Positions 18,105-28,237 of a stretch of DNA of 64,000 bases are shown here, piece by piece (within the stretch, counting starts at the first letter, position 1; the number at the start of each line of letters is the position of its first letter). Position numbers and translations under genes: made by a program. This stretch comes from Gammaproteobacteria bacterium. Its GTDB lineage: Bacteria; Pseudomonadota; Gammaproteobacteria; UBA4575. The stretch is from assembly GCA_026713925.1 (NCBI GenBank), contig JAPONM010000036.1, positions 1 to 64,000 of the forward strand, in the 5' to 3' direction. Under the pieces are notes generated by a model. That model made no database searches. It saw nothing but the letters and a program-made list of their open reading frames with translations, and had not been told where the DNA came from.

Positions 18105-19100
18105 TCACTCACCCAATATCTTTACCAGCACACGACCCCGGAAATCATTGTTCAGAAGCCTTGTGAACACATCGGGCAATTCCTCAAGCTGTACGGTTCG
18201 AGCATGGATTTTAGCCATGTGTTCAGGATGGAGGTCAGTGCCCAGTCGCTGCCAGATGTGTTTGCGCAGGCCCTGCGGGCAATTGGATGAACTCACTCCC
18301 AGCAGGTTCACCCCACGAATAATAAACGGCATTGTCGACAGCTTAAACCCGGTTCCGCCTGCAATCCCCACACTCACGACATTGCCCCAAGGTTTTGTGG
18401 CGCGCACCAGGTGACTCAAGGTCTCACCACCCACATTGTCGATTGCACCAGCCCAGCAGGCCTTTTCCAGCATTGCCCCGCCGACCTCAATTCTTTCACG
18501 TGCCACCACCTCGCGTGCTCCCAGTTCACGCAGATATTCATGTGCTTCGAAAGAGCCCGTCACAGCTGTGACTTCATAGCCCAGCTTGTGCAAAAGATCG
18601 ACTGCAAAACTCCCCACTCCACCGCTGGCTCCGGTTACAACAACGGGGCCAGCATCTGCTTGCTGGTGATTCTGCTGCATCAGGTGTATACACAACGCAG
18701 CCGTAAACCCTGCAGTACCAATAATCATGGCCTGGCTCAGGCTCAATCCGACCGGAAGCGGCACAACCCAGTCAGACGGGATACGGGCGAATTCTGCGTA
18801 GCCTCCGTCATGCACTTCACTGAGGCCGCTTCCATTGACGAGAACCTGATCTCCCGGTGAATACCGGGTGCATGATGACTCCACTACCTCACCTGCCAGA
18901 TCGATTCCCCCTACCAGCGGGGACCGTCTGAGGATCTTTGCCTTGCCGGTACCGGCCAGCGCATCCTTGTAATTCACACTTGAGTAGTGTACACGGATGA
19001 CCACATCGCCAGCAGACAACTGTTCCAGACCCAGCATCTCAATGCCTGCACGGGTCTCATCACCTTCGGCATGAATGCGAAATGCGGAAAACCTGTCCAC
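18105..19100 (-). CDS. acuI: YhdH/AcuI family acrylyl-CoA reductase-like oxidoreductase
   Basis: A 331-residue medium-chain reductase without zinc ligands. Family stretches are HYSSVNYKDALAGTGKAKILR, PLVGGIDLAGEV, VTGASGGVGSFAVDLLHKLGY (NADPH site) and SSNCPQGLRKHIWQRL. AcuI/YhdH reduces acrylyl-CoA to propionyl-CoA with NADPH, which detoxifies acrylate formed for example from dimethylsulfoniopropionate. The name is by family; activity is inferred. The start is GTG, 11 bp after purK, so it may be read through from purEK. Confidence 0.85.
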   Translation of the reverse strand: MDRFSAFRIHAEGDETRAGIEMLGLEQLSAGDVVIRVHYSSVNYKDALAGTGKAKILRRSPLVGGIDLAGEVVESSCTRYSPGDQVLVNGSGLSEVHDGGYAEFARIPSDWVVPLPVGLSLSQAMIIGTAGFTAALCIHLMQQNHQQADAGPVVVTGASGGVGSFAVDLLHKLGYEVTAVTGSFEAHEYLRELGAREVVARERIEVGGAMLEKACWAGAIDNVGGETLSHLVRATKPWGNVVSVGIAGGTGFKLSTMPFIIRGVNLLGVSSSNCPQGLRKHIWQRLGTDLHPEHMAKIHARTVQLEELPDVFTRLLNNDFRGRVLVKILGE

Positions 19101-19111
19101 GGAATGCCGGG

Positions 19112-20248
19112 CTAGTCCTGACCGTTCTGCAATCTCTGAAACAGCTGCTTGGCCTTGTACCGTGTGTCTTCACCTGGTGGTGCAAGCACACAAAAATGCC
19201 CCATCTTTCTGCCCGGACGTGCCAGCTTCTTGCCATACAGGTGCAGCTTTACACAGTTATCCCGTAAAATCTTGTCCCAGCACGGCTCACGCTGCTGCCA
19301 GAGGTCTCCCAACAGATTCACCATGGTGACAGCGCTGTGCATCTTGGTGCTCCCCAGAGACAAGCCGCAGACTGCCCGTACCTGTTGCTCGAACTGCGAG
19401 GTATAACATGCATCAATTGTGTAATGGCCGCTGTTATGCGTGCGTGGTGCCATTTCATTGAAAAACAGTTCACCCTGCCTGTCGACAAAATATTCCAGTG
19501 CAAGCACACCGCAATAGTCCAGCTCCTCCACAACCTTTTGAGCATAGGTACAGGCCAGACGCTGAATGTCCTCATCCACGCTTGCAGGAACCGTACTGGT
19601 AAAGAGAATGCCGTTTTGATGCACATTCTCAGCAACCCGGAAAAAATCCATTTCACCTGAAGACGAACGTGCCAACACACATGAGATTTCAGCCTTCAAA
19701 TCTATTTTCCGCTCCAGAATGCATTCCACCCTGTCCAGGTCCTGCCATGCCCGTACGGCTTGTTCAACGTTCTGTACAACTGCCTGACCCTTGCCGTCAT
19801 ATCCAAACCTGGCGGTCTTGAGAACCAGATCAGTCCCCATGTCGTCAAAGGCCACTTTGATGTCCCGTTCGCTGTCTACCGGCTGAAACGGTGTGCAGGA
19901 AATACCGAGTGACTGTACGTACTGTTTCTCACGTACCCTGCTTTGTGCGATTTCCACTGCGTTCGCCCTGGGGTACACACAGCATTTCTCCTGAAGATGC
20001 CCAAGAACCTCGGCCGGCACGTTTTCAAATTCCGTGGTAATCACCGAACACTCCTGCACCAGCCTGTCCAGTGCACGGGCATCGTCGTAGCCAGCCTGCA
20101 CATGCAGGTGGGCAATTTCACCAGCAGGACTCGAAAGGTCAGGGTCCAGAACTATGACCCGATAGCCCATGGCCGTCGCTGCATGGACAAACATGCGTCC
20201 AAGCTGACCGCCGCCCAGCACCCCCAGCGTGGCACCCGGTAAAACCAT
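19112..20248 (-). CDS. purK: 5-(carboxyamino)imidazole ribonucleotide synthase
   Basis: PurK converts aminoimidazole ribonucleotide, ATP and bicarbonate to N5-carboxyaminoimidazole ribonucleotide, the substrate of PurE. The 378-residue ATP-grasp protein shows LGVLGGGQLGRMFVHAA at the start, VLKTARFGYDGKGQ, and ALEYFVDRQGELFFNEMAPRTHNSGH. The gene starts 2 bp after the purE stop and is transcribed with it. The acuI-like gene follows after 11 bp. Confidence 0.97.
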   Translation of the reverse strand: MVLPGATLGVLGGGQLGRMFVHAATAMGYRVIVLDPDLSSPAGEIAHLHVQAGYDDARALDRLVQECSVITTEFENVPAEVLGHLQEKCCVYPRANAVEIAQSRVREKQYVQSLGISCTPFQPVDSERDIKVAFDDMGTDLVLKTARFGYDGKGQAVVQNVEQAVRAWQDLDRVECILERKIDLKAEISCVLARSSSGEMDFFRVAENVHQNGILFTSTVPASVDEDIQRLACTYAQKVVEELDYCGVLALEYFVDRQGELFFNEMAPRTHNSGHYTIDACYTSQFEQQVRAVCGLSLGSTKMHSAVTMVNLLGDLWQQREPCWDKILRDNCVKLHLYGKKLARPGRKMGHFCVLAPPGEDTRYKAKQLFQRLQNGQD

Positions 20249-20250
20249 TA

Positions 20251-20739
20251 CTAGTCCGGCAGCCGAGTCTCCAGCACTCTGGAGGTTTGGGTTGTACGGA
20301 ATTCATCCAGCTTGGCTTTCAGCTTCGAATCGGTGTTTGCAAGCATTGCTATCGCAAACAACGCAGCATTTGCCGCACCGGCCTCACCGATCGCAAAGGT
20401 GGCAACCGGCACACCCTTTGGCATCTGTACAATTGAATACAATGAGTCCTGTCCAAAAAGATGTTTGCCCGGAACGGGAACCCCCAGTACGGGTACAGTG
20501 GTCATCGCAGCCACCATCCCGGGTAAATGAGCAGCACCGCCCGCCCCGGCAATAATGCACTGAATACCACGAGAGGCTGCTGATTTCGAGTACTCTGCCA
20601 TGAACTCAGGTGTCCGGTGTGCAGAGACCACCCGTGTCTCATACACTACACCAAACTCGTCAAGAGCTTCAGCGGCAGCGTGCATCACTGACCAGTCACT
20701 GCCACTCCCCATGATCAGGCTTACGGTTGGATTGGCCAT
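20251..20739 (-). CDS. purE: N5-carboxyaminoimidazole ribonucleotide mutase
   Basis: PurE moves the carboxylate of N5-CAIR to carbon 4, giving CAIR in purine synthesis. The 162-residue class I enzyme has GSGSDW at 11-16, VVSAHRTPE with catalytic His41, and [13 protein letters not shown]. The ATG at 20739 is favoured over the GTG one codon upstream, because GGGAGG lies 5 nt before the ATG. It is the first gene of purE-purK and is divergent from purC across 108 bp; the short divergent region may hold shared control sites, but no PurR box was recognised. Confidence 0.97.
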   Translation of the reverse strand: MANPTVSLIMGSGSDWSVMHAAAEALDEFGVVYETRVVSAHRTPEFMAEYSKSAASRGIQCIIAGAGGAAHLPGMVAAMTTVPVLGVPVPGKHLFGQDSLYSIVQMPKGVPVATFAIGEAGAANAALFAIAMLANTDSKLKAKLDEFRTTQTSRVLETRLPD

Positions 20740-20847
20740 CACAGCCTCCCTCCCCCAGGCAGATTAATGAAAACAAACGCGCATTTTGGCTGAGACTGGT
20801 GAATAAAACCAGTGCACCCGGGATAATTACCTGTTAAAAATACCCGG

Positions 20848-21732
20848 ATGCTGCTAGAACCCGGTTTAAAATCCCTGAAGAAAGTATATCAGGGCAAAGT
20901 TCGAGATATTTTTGAGGTGGATTCTGCTCACTGGCTGATTGTGACCAGTGACCGTATTTCCGCTTTTGATGTCATCCTTCCTGACCTCATTCCCAAGAAG
21001 GGCATCGCCCTCAATACCGTATCCAACTTCTGGTTTGACCGGTTTGCCAGCCAGGTCGATAACCATCTCAGCGGAATCTCTCTCGAGGAGGTGATCCAGG
21101 ATGACCGGGAACTGGAAATTCTCGCCCGGAGAAGCATCATCGTACGCAGGCTCAAAGCATTGCCTTTTGAGGCCATTGTTCGTGGGTATATTATCGGCTC
21201 GGGATGGAAGGAATACCAGAAGACGGGCAGGATCAGCGGAGTGCCCTTGCCGGACAACCTGGTGCTTGCGCAAAAACTGGAGGTTCCGGTATTCACTCCA
21301 TCCACTAAAGCCATGGTGGGTGAGCACGACATCAACATCAGCTTTGATGAAGTCGTAAACCTGGTGGGCAGAGAGACCGCTGAGAACGTGCGCGACATCA
21401 GTCTGAGGATGTATGGCAGTGCCGCGGAATATGCCTTGCAACGCGGTATTATCATTGCCGATACCAAATTCGAATTTGGTCTGGATGAGGACGAAAACAT
21501 TACCCTGATTGATGAGGCCCTGACCTCGGACTCATCTCGCTTCTGGCCTAAAGACTCTTATGTCCCCGGGAAAAATCCGAAAAGCTTCGACAAGCAGTAC
21601 GTGCGCGATTACCTGGAAACCCTGGACTGGAACAAGCAAAACCCCGGACCTCGGTTACCCAGAGAAATCATAGAGAACACCAGCAAAAAATACCTGAAAG
21701 CCTGCGAACAGTTAACGGGAATCAGAATTTGA
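20848..21732 (+). CDS. purC: Phosphoribosylaminoimidazole-succinocarboxamide synthase
   Basis: PurC joins aspartate to CAIR to give SAICAR. The 294-residue protein belongs to the longer type found in many proteobacteria and in yeast Ade1, rather than the 237-residue E. coli type. Visible motifs are YQGKVRDIFEV, VTSDRISAFDVILPD, RGYIIGSGWKEYQ, IADTKFEFGLDE and DEALTSDSSRFWP. It is followed by bioD after 13 bp on the same strand. Confidence 0.97.
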   Translation: MLLEPGLKSLKKVYQGKVRDIFEVDSAHWLIVTSDRISAFDVILPDLIPKKGIALNTVSNFWFDRFASQVDNHLSGISLEEVIQDDRELEILARRSIIVRRLKALPFEAIVRGYIIGSGWKEYQKTGRISGVPLPDNLVLAQKLEVPVFTPSTKAMVGEHDINISFDEVVNLVGRETAENVRDISLRMYGSAAEYALQRGIIIADTKFEFGLDEDENITLIDEALTSDSSRFWPKDSYVPGKNPKSFDKQYVRDYLETLDWNKQNPGPRLPREIIENTSKKYLKACEQLTGIRI

Positions 21733-21745
21733 TCGTCTTTACGCC

Positions 21746-22432
21746 ATGACGCCACACAAGGGGATATTCATCACGGGAACCGATACCGGTGCAGGCAAGA
21801 CCTATGTGGGCACGCAGCTCGTAGCCGTATTGCATGACCGAGGAGTCAATGCCGTGCCGCGAAAACCGGTAGAATCCGGATGCCGCCGCATGAACGGTGA
21901 GCTGGTTCCACAGGACGCACACCAGTACTATGAAGCTGCGAACCGGAAATTCACACTTGAAGCGATCTGCCCGTTCCGGTTCGAGCCCGCGATCTCCCCA
22001 CAGCGCGCTGCCCGTCTGGCAGGTCAGTCCGTATACCTGGACGACATTGCCGCACACTGTCTTCAAGGAACAGATCGTGATGACTTCCTGGTAGTCGAGG
22101 GTGCAGGCGGGTTTTATTCGCCATTGTGCGAAGACGGTAGGAATTCAGGTCTGGCAAAAAAACTGGGCCTGCCTGTGCTGCTGGTTGCCCAGGACAAGCT
22201 CGGTTGCATCAACCATATCCTGCTGACAATCGAGGCAATTCACCAACAGGGGCTGTCTGCATGCGCAGTCATCCTGAGTCAACAGAAGACTCAGGATGAC
22301 CTGAAGATGGACAATCGTGAAGACTTGACCGCATTGCTAGATGTGCCAGTCTTTGCAATTTCCTGTCATGAATTGCTGAATCAGGCAAACCTCAAGTCCC
22401 ATGCGGTCCTGCAGGCCATCAAGAGCCGGTAG
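21746..22432 (+). CDS. bioD: Dethiobiotin synthase
   Basis: BioD forms the ureido ring of dethiobiotin from 7,8-diaminopelargonate, carbon dioxide and ATP. The 228-residue protein has the P-loop GTDTGAGKT at 11-19, KPVESGC, EGAGGFYSPL and a C-terminal AISCHE. It is separated from other bio genes, as also happens in some gammaproteobacteria with scattered biotin genes. It converges on amt. Confidence 0.95.
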   Translation: MTPHKGIFITGTDTGAGKTYVGTQLVAVLHDRGVNAVPRKPVESGCRRMNGELVPQDAHQYYEAANRKFTLEAICPFRFEPAISPQRAARLAGQSVYLDDIAAHCLQGTDRDDFLVVEGAGGFYSPLCEDGRNSGLAKKLGLPVLLVAQDKLGCINHILLTIEAIHQQGLSACAVILSQQKTQDDLKMDNREDLTALLDVPVFAISCHELLNQANLKSHAVLQAIKSR

Positions 22433-22437
22433 TCGTC

Positions 22438-22475
22438 AGTAAGAACTTTTTCACTTGTAGATTCTGACGGCTGGG
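22438..22475. terminator. Weak inverted repeat between bioD and amt
   Basis: Short arms cgtcag and ctgacg flank a loop of about 24 nt in the 55-bp gap between the convergent bioD and amt genes. A run of five T residues lies inside the loop. It may aid termination, but it is not a classical terminator. Confidence 0.25.
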
Positions 22476-22487
22476 GGCTTGCGGACT

Positions 22488-23795
22488 CTACATATTGTAA
22501 CCGGTTTCCTCGTGCTGTGTGATATCCAGACCTTCCACTTCCTGTTGCTCGTCCACGCGCAAACCCACGATGATTCTTATGACCTGCAGAATCACAAAAG
22601 TAGCCACTGCTGTCCAAGCCAGTACTGCCAGAACACCCTGAAGCTGTACCCACACCTGCTGGCCCATTGTCACACCTTCTGCCAGACCTGCACCACCAAA
22701 TACCTCAGCCACCAGAATTCCGCACAGCAGTGTCCCCAGGATTCCACCGATCCCGTGTACCGGAAACACATCCAGGGAATCATCAATGTGCAGTACACGT
22801 TTAATGAAGTTGGTCGCCAAAAAGCAGACCAGCCCGGCTATTGCCCCAATCACAAGCGCTCCAATGGGCCCTACAAAACCGGAGGCTGGCGTGATACTGC
22901 CGAGACCTGCCACCATGCCTGTCACAATGCCCAGTACACTGGGCTTGCCATAGCGGATCCATTCCGCAAACATCCACACCAGCGACGCCGTGGCAGCACT
23001 CAAATGCGTGACCAGCATGGCCATCCCTGCGTCCTGGTTCGCGGCAATCGCACTCCCGGCGTTGAAGCCAAACCATCCTACCCACAACATCCCTGCGCCG
23101 GTTACCGACATCGTCAGGTTATGCGGTGGCATTGCAGTTCTCGGGAATCCCCTTCTCTTGCCCAGTACCATCGCTGCAACAATTGCGCCCGTACCTGCAG
23201 TCAGATGGACGACCAGCCCACCCGCAAAATCCAGGATGCCTTTCTCGCCCAGCCAGCCACCTCCCCATACCCAATGACATACAGGAAGATAGACAACAAG
23301 CAACCAGAGTGCTGAGAACCACAGCATGGAAGAAAACTTCATGCGCTCGGCAAAGCCACCGACCACCAGGGCAGGTGTGATGATTGCAAATGTGAGCTGA
23401 AACATTACAAACACTGTTTCTGGAATCGTGCCACTCAACGAGGCGCGTGTGACTTCGGACAAAAATGCATTGGAAAGGCCACCCAACCAGCTGTTTACTA
23501 TGCCCCCGTCACTGAAAGCGAGGCTGTACCCGAACACCAGCCACAAGATTGAGACCAGACAGGTAATTGCAAAACACTGCATCAAAACCGACAACACATT
23601 CTTGCTGCGCACCAGACCTGCATAAAAAAGCGACAACCCCGGGATCGTCATGAACAACACCAGTGCGGTGGAAGTCAGTATCCATGCAGTATCCCCGGTA
23701 TCCAGCCCGGATTCAGCAAGTACCACACATGGAAGTACGTATATGAACAAGGCAAGCAGACAGTAGCTCTTGTAGCCTTTAAAGGTTGCTCTCAT
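22488..23795 (-). CDS. amt: Ammonium transporter
   Basis: Amt family channel for ammonium in the inner membrane. The 435-residue product begins with a cleavable signal peptide (about 1-27, ending VVLA), as in E. coli AmtB, and then has about eleven membrane segments. The pore twin histidines are seen as VCHWVWGGG (His174) and FPVHGIGGILG. Other signatures are NVLSVLMQCFAI and TAGTGAIVAAMVLGKRRGFP. The Met at 23795 is chosen because it begins the signal peptide; the frame is open upstream through the glnK spacer. It lies 19 bp after glnK, and GlnK is the known plug of Amt. Confidence 0.96.
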   Translation of the reverse strand: MRATFKGYKSYCLLALFIYVLPCVVLAESGLDTGDTAWILTSTALVLFMTIPGLSLFYAGLVRSKNVLSVLMQCFAITCLVSILWLVFGYSLAFSDGGIVNSWLGGLSNAFLSEVTRASLSGTIPETVFVMFQLTFAIITPALVVGGFAERMKFSSMLWFSALWLLVVYLPVCHWVWGGGWLGEKGILDFAGGLVVHLTAGTGAIVAAMVLGKRRGFPRTAMPPHNLTMSVTGAGMLWVGWFGFNAGSAIAANQDAGMAMLVTHLSAATASLVWMFAEWIRYGKPSVLGIVTGMVAGLGSITPASGFVGPIGALVIGAIAGLVCFLATNFIKRVLHIDDSLDVFPVHGIGGILGTLLCGILVAEVFGGAGLAEGVTMGQQVWVQLQGVLAVLAWTAVATFVILQVIRIIVGLRVDEQQEVEGLDITQHEETGYNM

Positions 23796-23814
23796 GTTTG
23801 TTCCCCGGAATTTC

Positions 23815-24165
<351 letters not shown>

Positions 24166-24341
24166 TCATAGATGGTTTCAATGATGTACCGATGTGAATC
24201 GTTCCGGGCAGCAACTGTGTATCCGAAGTGGTCGCCTGCCCCAGAATTCCGCAAGAATTATAGATCAATCCGTGTTAGGGCGCACTGCAGATATGTGCGC
24301 GAATGGTCCCACGTACTCTCTGCATGCACCTGAAACTAGCA

Positions 24342-25367
24342 CTAGGCCACCTCACTTTCCATGGCCTCACTGTACTTGCCAAGTGCCGCTGAACCATTGC
24401 ACCGGGCACGCCAGAGCAGGGCCTGCTGGGCCAGCAACACATTGGCACGATCACCCTTCCATACCTGCATTGCCGTCTGCTGCAGGGCCCGCCCATACGA
24501 AAATGTCAGCGTCCAGGGCAATGGGCGAACTGATGAATTCATGGCATTGAGGTGTGTGCTGGCCTCCTGGTCCGTTTGTCCTCCCGACAGAAACGCAATA
24601 CCGGGTACTGCCGCAGGCACGGTATTCAGTAAACAACGCACGGTCTGTTCAGCCACGGTTTTGGCATCTGCACGAGAGTTGGCGGATGCACCGGAGATGA
24701 CCATGCTGGGCTTGAGGATCATGCCTTCAAGTGCCACACCTTGGTTTTTAAGCTGGTGAAAGACAATTCGCTGCGTAAGTTCTGTCACGGAGTAGCAGTG
24801 TTCGATCGTGTGATCGCCATCCATCAGCACTTCCGGCTCAACGATTGGAACCAGTCCGGCTTCCTGGCTCAGTCGGGCGTACCGGGCCAGCGCATGGGCA
24901 TTGGCCTCGATGCATGCCCAGCTGGGGAGGCCGGGTCCAATCGTGATGACTGCACGCCATTTGGAAAACCGGGCACCCAGTTCATAATATTCTGCACACC
25001 GCTCCCGCAACCCATCCAGGCCGTGTGTCACCTTTTCGGCTTCGTGTCCGGCCAGGGGCTTGGCCCCCGCATCGACCTTGATGCCGGGAATGATGCCAAG
25101 ATTGCCCAGGTGTGCCGCAAAAGGTATGTCACCCAAGGTATTTTGCCGGATAGTTTCATCGAACAAAATTGCCCCACTGATAAAGTCAGACAGTCCAGGG
25201 GAGGTTACCAGCATATCGCGATAGGCCCGGCGCATGGGTTCTGTGGTGGGAATTCCAAGCTTCTCAAAGCGCTTGTTACAGGTGGGATGGCTTTCATCCA
25301 TGGCAAGAATTCCTCGCCCGGGCGCCACCATGGCACGTGCGATCTTATTGAGTTCTTCTATATTCAT
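24342..25367 (-). CDS. fba: Fructose-bisphosphate aldolase, class I
   Basis: Class I (Schiff-base) aldolase cleaving fructose 1,6-bisphosphate. The 341-residue product resembles the eukaryotic-type class I enzyme: GILAMDESHPTCNKRF, FSKWRAV with Lys136, VPIVEPEVL with Glu177/Glu179, and Schiff-base Lys219 in MILKPSMV, followed by FLSGGQTDQEA. The Met at 25367 has AGGAG 6-7 nt upstream. Similar gammaproteobacterial clusters usually carry a metal-dependent class II aldolase, so the class I enzyme is worth noting. It is the last gene of tkt-gap-pgk-pyk-fba. Confidence 0.95.
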   Translation of the reverse strand: MNIEELNKIARAMVAPGRGILAMDESHPTCNKRFEKLGIPTTEPMRRAYRDMLVTSPGLSDFISGAILFDETIRQNTLGDIPFAAHLGNLGIIPGIKVDAGAKPLAGHEAEKVTHGLDGLRERCAEYYELGARFSKWRAVITIGPGLPSWACIEANAHALARYARLSQEAGLVPIVEPEVLMDGDHTIEHCYSVTELTQRIVFHQLKNQGVALEGMILKPSMVISGASANSRADAKTVAEQTVRCLLNTVPAAVPGIAFLSGGQTDQEASTHLNAMNSSVRPLPWTLTFSYGRALQQTAMQVWKGDRANVLLAQQALLWRARCNGSAALGKYSEAMESEVA

Positions 25368-25431
25368 ACGATTTCTCCTGATGCTCGTACATTCTGGTAA
25401 CAGGTAACAGTTCTGGGGTAGAAAGGATGGA

Positions 25432-26910
25432 TTATTCCGGCTCAATCAGGTGCCCGACACGAACAATTTTCAACGCATTGGTTCCTCCGTCAACACCGAT
25501 CAGGTCCCCTTTGGTAATGATCACAAGATCGTTTTCATACACGACACGGCAGCGAAGCAATACATCAATCGCATCCTTGTTGACCTCGGCATGGGACCGG
25601 CTCACTGTTTCCATCGGTGCCGGATAGACTCCTTTATACAAGGTTACCCTGCGCAGGGTTTTTTCATGCCGGGTCAACGCATAGATCGGAATTGCGGAGT
25701 TGATTCGGGACATCCACAGCACCGTGGACCCTGATTCAGTCAGTGCAGCGATGGCAGCAACGCCAAGATGATTCGCGGCATACATTGCTGACATGGCAAT
25801 GGCTTCATCGACCCTGCCGCATTGCATGTCCTGCCGATAGTCGGATACGGTGTTGTGCACCCTTCTTTCCGACGCCATGCAGGTACGGTGCATGGCTTTC
25901 ACAGCCTCTACCGGGTACTTGCCAATGGCAGTTTCACCCGACAGCATTACAGCATCCGTTCCATCCAGTACCGCATTCGCAACATCCGAGACTTCCGCAC
26001 GGGTCGGGATAGGGCTGTACGTCATCGACTCCATCATCTGCGTTGCCGTGATGGCAGTACAATTTTTGGCATGAGCCCTGTCAATCAACAATTTCTGCAG
26101 ACCCGGTACTTCGGCATCCCCGATTTCAACCCCGAGGTCTCCCCGACCAATCATGATGGCATCACATTCCTCCAGGATTTGATCGATAGTATCCAGGGCT
26201 TCTGTCCGTTCGATCTTGGCAATGATTCCTCCGTCACCTCCAGCTTCCACGAACAGTTCCCGTGCCAGCCTGATGTCTTCAGCCGAACAGGGGAACGAAA
26301 CCGCCAGATAATCAATATCCAGTTTCACTGCGTCGCGAATATCCTGCCGGTCCTTGTCCGTAAGGGCGGCAGCAGCCAGACCGCCTCCCTTGCGATTGAC
26401 TCCTTTGCTGCTGACGAGCTCCCCACCCATGATGACTTCACTGTATATTCTGCCCTGCGAAACTTCTGTGACCTCCAGCACGATTCTCCCGTCATCCACC
26501 AGCAGGGTGTCTCCAGTGTTTACATCCCTGGCCAAGTTCTCGTAGGTCACCCCCACCGCAGTCTGGTCACCATCCTCCAAGGACAGGTTCGTGTCAATGC
26601 AGAACGATTCACCGGTATTCAGTTCAATTTGCCCGTCGCGAAAAGCCCCGATCCTGATTTTTGCACCCTGCAAATCGCCAATCACACCCACCTCATGGTG
26701 CTTTTCCTTGCTGAGTCTGCGCAGGTTTTTTATGCGCCATGCATTGTCTTCATAGGTGCTGTGTGAGAAATTCAACCGCACGAGGTCAATGCCCACATCG
26801 ATCAGTTTCTCCATGACCTCGTCACTGTCTGTGGCAGGCCCCAGGGTTGCTATGATCTTGGTATGCCGGAAAATTGTCTTCCGGTCACGGGTTTCAGTCA
26901 GTGCCCCCAT
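25432..26910 (-). CDS. pyk: Pyruvate kinase
   Basis: Pyruvate kinase makes pyruvate and ATP from phosphoenolpyruvate and ADP. The 492-residue protein is closer to the E. coli PykA type by its start (TKIIATLGPATDSD) and has LVRLNFSHS, GDLQGAKIRIG, IIAKIERTEAL, IMIGRGDLGVEI and ATQMMESM with the catalytic Thr region, then the C-terminal domain. GAGG lies 7 nt before the start. It sits between pgk and fba on the same strand. Confidence 0.96.
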   Translation of the reverse strand: MGALTETRDRKTIFRHTKIIATLGPATDSDEVMEKLIDVGIDLVRLNFSHSTYEDNAWRIKNLRRLSKEKHHEVGVIGDLQGAKIRIGAFRDGQIELNTGESFCIDTNLSLEDGDQTAVGVTYENLARDVNTGDTLLVDDGRIVLEVTEVSQGRIYSEVIMGGELVSSKGVNRKGGGLAAAALTDKDRQDIRDAVKLDIDYLAVSFPCSAEDIRLARELFVEAGGDGGIIAKIERTEALDTIDQILEECDAIMIGRGDLGVEIGDAEVPGLQKLLIDRAHAKNCTAITATQMMESMTYSPIPTRAEVSDVANAVLDGTDAVMLSGETAIGKYPVEAVKAMHRTCMASERRVHNTVSDYRQDMQCGRVDEAIAMSAMYAANHLGVAAIAALTESGSTVLWMSRINSAIPIYALTRHEKTLRRVTLYKGVYPAPMETVSRSHAEVNKDAIDVLLRCRVVYENDLVIITKGDLIGVDGGTNALKIVRVGHLIEPE

Positions 26911-27004
26911 TCTAATGCCTCATGACAGGCCTGCAGGCAGTCATCTGTTGCATACCTGCCGGATTTCCCTGCTTGAAATACACTGTATCGAGCATTTGGC
27001 ATAC

Positions 27005-28183
27005 CTAACTACGAGATCTGTGCTCCAGCATGTCAACTGCAGGCAGGGTCTTTCCTTCCAGGTATTCCAGAAATGCCCCGCCTCCCGTCGAGATATATGA
27101 AATCTGATCCTCCAGATCAAACCGGTCCACTGCAGCCAGTGTATCGCCCCCGCCTGCAATGGAAAAGGCAGGACTGTCCGCTACGGCTCTGGCCACAGCT
27201 TCCGTGCCCCGTGAAAAGGCGTCCAGTTCAAACATCCCGAGCGGTCCATTCCATATGATCGTACCTGCATCAGACAGGTAATCAGCCAATCTTTTCGAAG
27301 TATCCGGACCGATATCCAGAATCATATCCTCTTCCTCGACGTCATCCACACCCTTGATGGTAGCTATTGCCGTATCTGAAACTCCGGTCGCACACACTAC
27401 ATCCGTTGGCAGCGGGATATCCGTATTCCGAAGGCTGCTTTCCCGCAACAAGTCCCCTGCGATACCCAGCAGGTCTTTTTCATACAGCGACTTGCCAACC
27501 GGCTTGCCAGCCGCAGCCAGAAAGGTATTGGCAATGCCGCCGCCCACAACCAGCTGATCCACTTTATCCAGCAAAGATTTCAGGATCGTTAACTTTGTCG
27601 AAACCTTGGAGCCCCCGACGATTCCCACCATGGGCCGGGCCGGTTCGGTCAATGAACGATCCAGCATATCCAGCTCTTTCACCAACAGCGGACCCGCACA
27701 AGCCACGGGAGCATGTCTTGCCACTCCGCAGGTCGAAGCCTGTGACCGGTGTGCTGTACCAAACGCATCCATTACGTAGATGTCACATAGGGCGGCCATT
27801 TTTTTCGAGAGGTGCTCGTCGTTGCCTTGTTCACCTGCCTGAAAACGTACATTTTCACACATTACCACTTCGCCTGCCTTGACATCGATTCCGTCCAGCC
27901 AGTTTTTTTCAAGCCGCACATCCAAGTGGCAATGGCTTTCAAGATATTCAGCAACCGGTAACAGGGAGAGATCCTGATCGTGCCGGCCTTCAACAGGCCG
28001 ACCACGATGGGAAAGCAAAATGACCTTTGCACCCCGCTCAAGAGCCAGATGAATCGTGGGCAGTGCGGCCTTGATGCGTTTCGCGCTGGTCACCAGGCCA
28101 TCCTTTACCGGCACATTAAAGTCTTCCCGAATCAGCACACGCTGATCTGCAAGATCAAGATCGGTCATGTTCAGTACTGACAT
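27005..28183 (-). CDS. pgk: Phosphoglycerate kinase
   Basis: Pgk transfers phosphate between 1,3-bisphosphoglycerate and ADP. The 392-residue protein shows [41 protein letters not shown] and GGGDTLAAV, with the end [13 protein letters not shown]. The Met at 28183 ([16 protein letters not shown]) aligns with the E. coli start; two neighbouring Mets are possible. It is preceded by gap after 54 bp. Confidence 0.96.
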   Translation of the reverse strand: MSVLNMTDLDLADQRVLIREDFNVPVKDGLVTSAKRIKAALPTIHLALERGAKVILLSHRGRPVEGRHDQDLSLLPVAEYLESHCHLDVRLEKNWLDGIDVKAGEVVMCENVRFQAGEQGNDEHLSKKMAALCDIYVMDAFGTAHRSQASTCGVARHAPVACAGPLLVKELDMLDRSLTEPARPMVGIVGGSKVSTKLTILKSLLDKVDQLVVGGGIANTFLAAAGKPVGKSLYEKDLLGIAGDLLRESSLRNTDIPLPTDVVCATGVSDTAIATIKGVDDVEEEDMILDIGPDTSKRLADYLSDAGTIIWNGPLGMFELDAFSRGTEAVARAVADSPAFSIAGGGDTLAAVDRFDLEDQISYISTGGGAFLEYLEGKTLPAVDMLEHRSRS

Positions 28184-28237
28184 GCCCAGTCCAGTCAATC
28201 TCGTACTGCAAACATCCGGTAGGCAGGCGAGCGCCTG

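Noticed and set aside
22479-23315. 278-codon frame on the plus strand opposite amt
   Set aside because: It lies fully inside amt, which has clear transporter motifs; the frame has no family resemblance and low-complexity composition.
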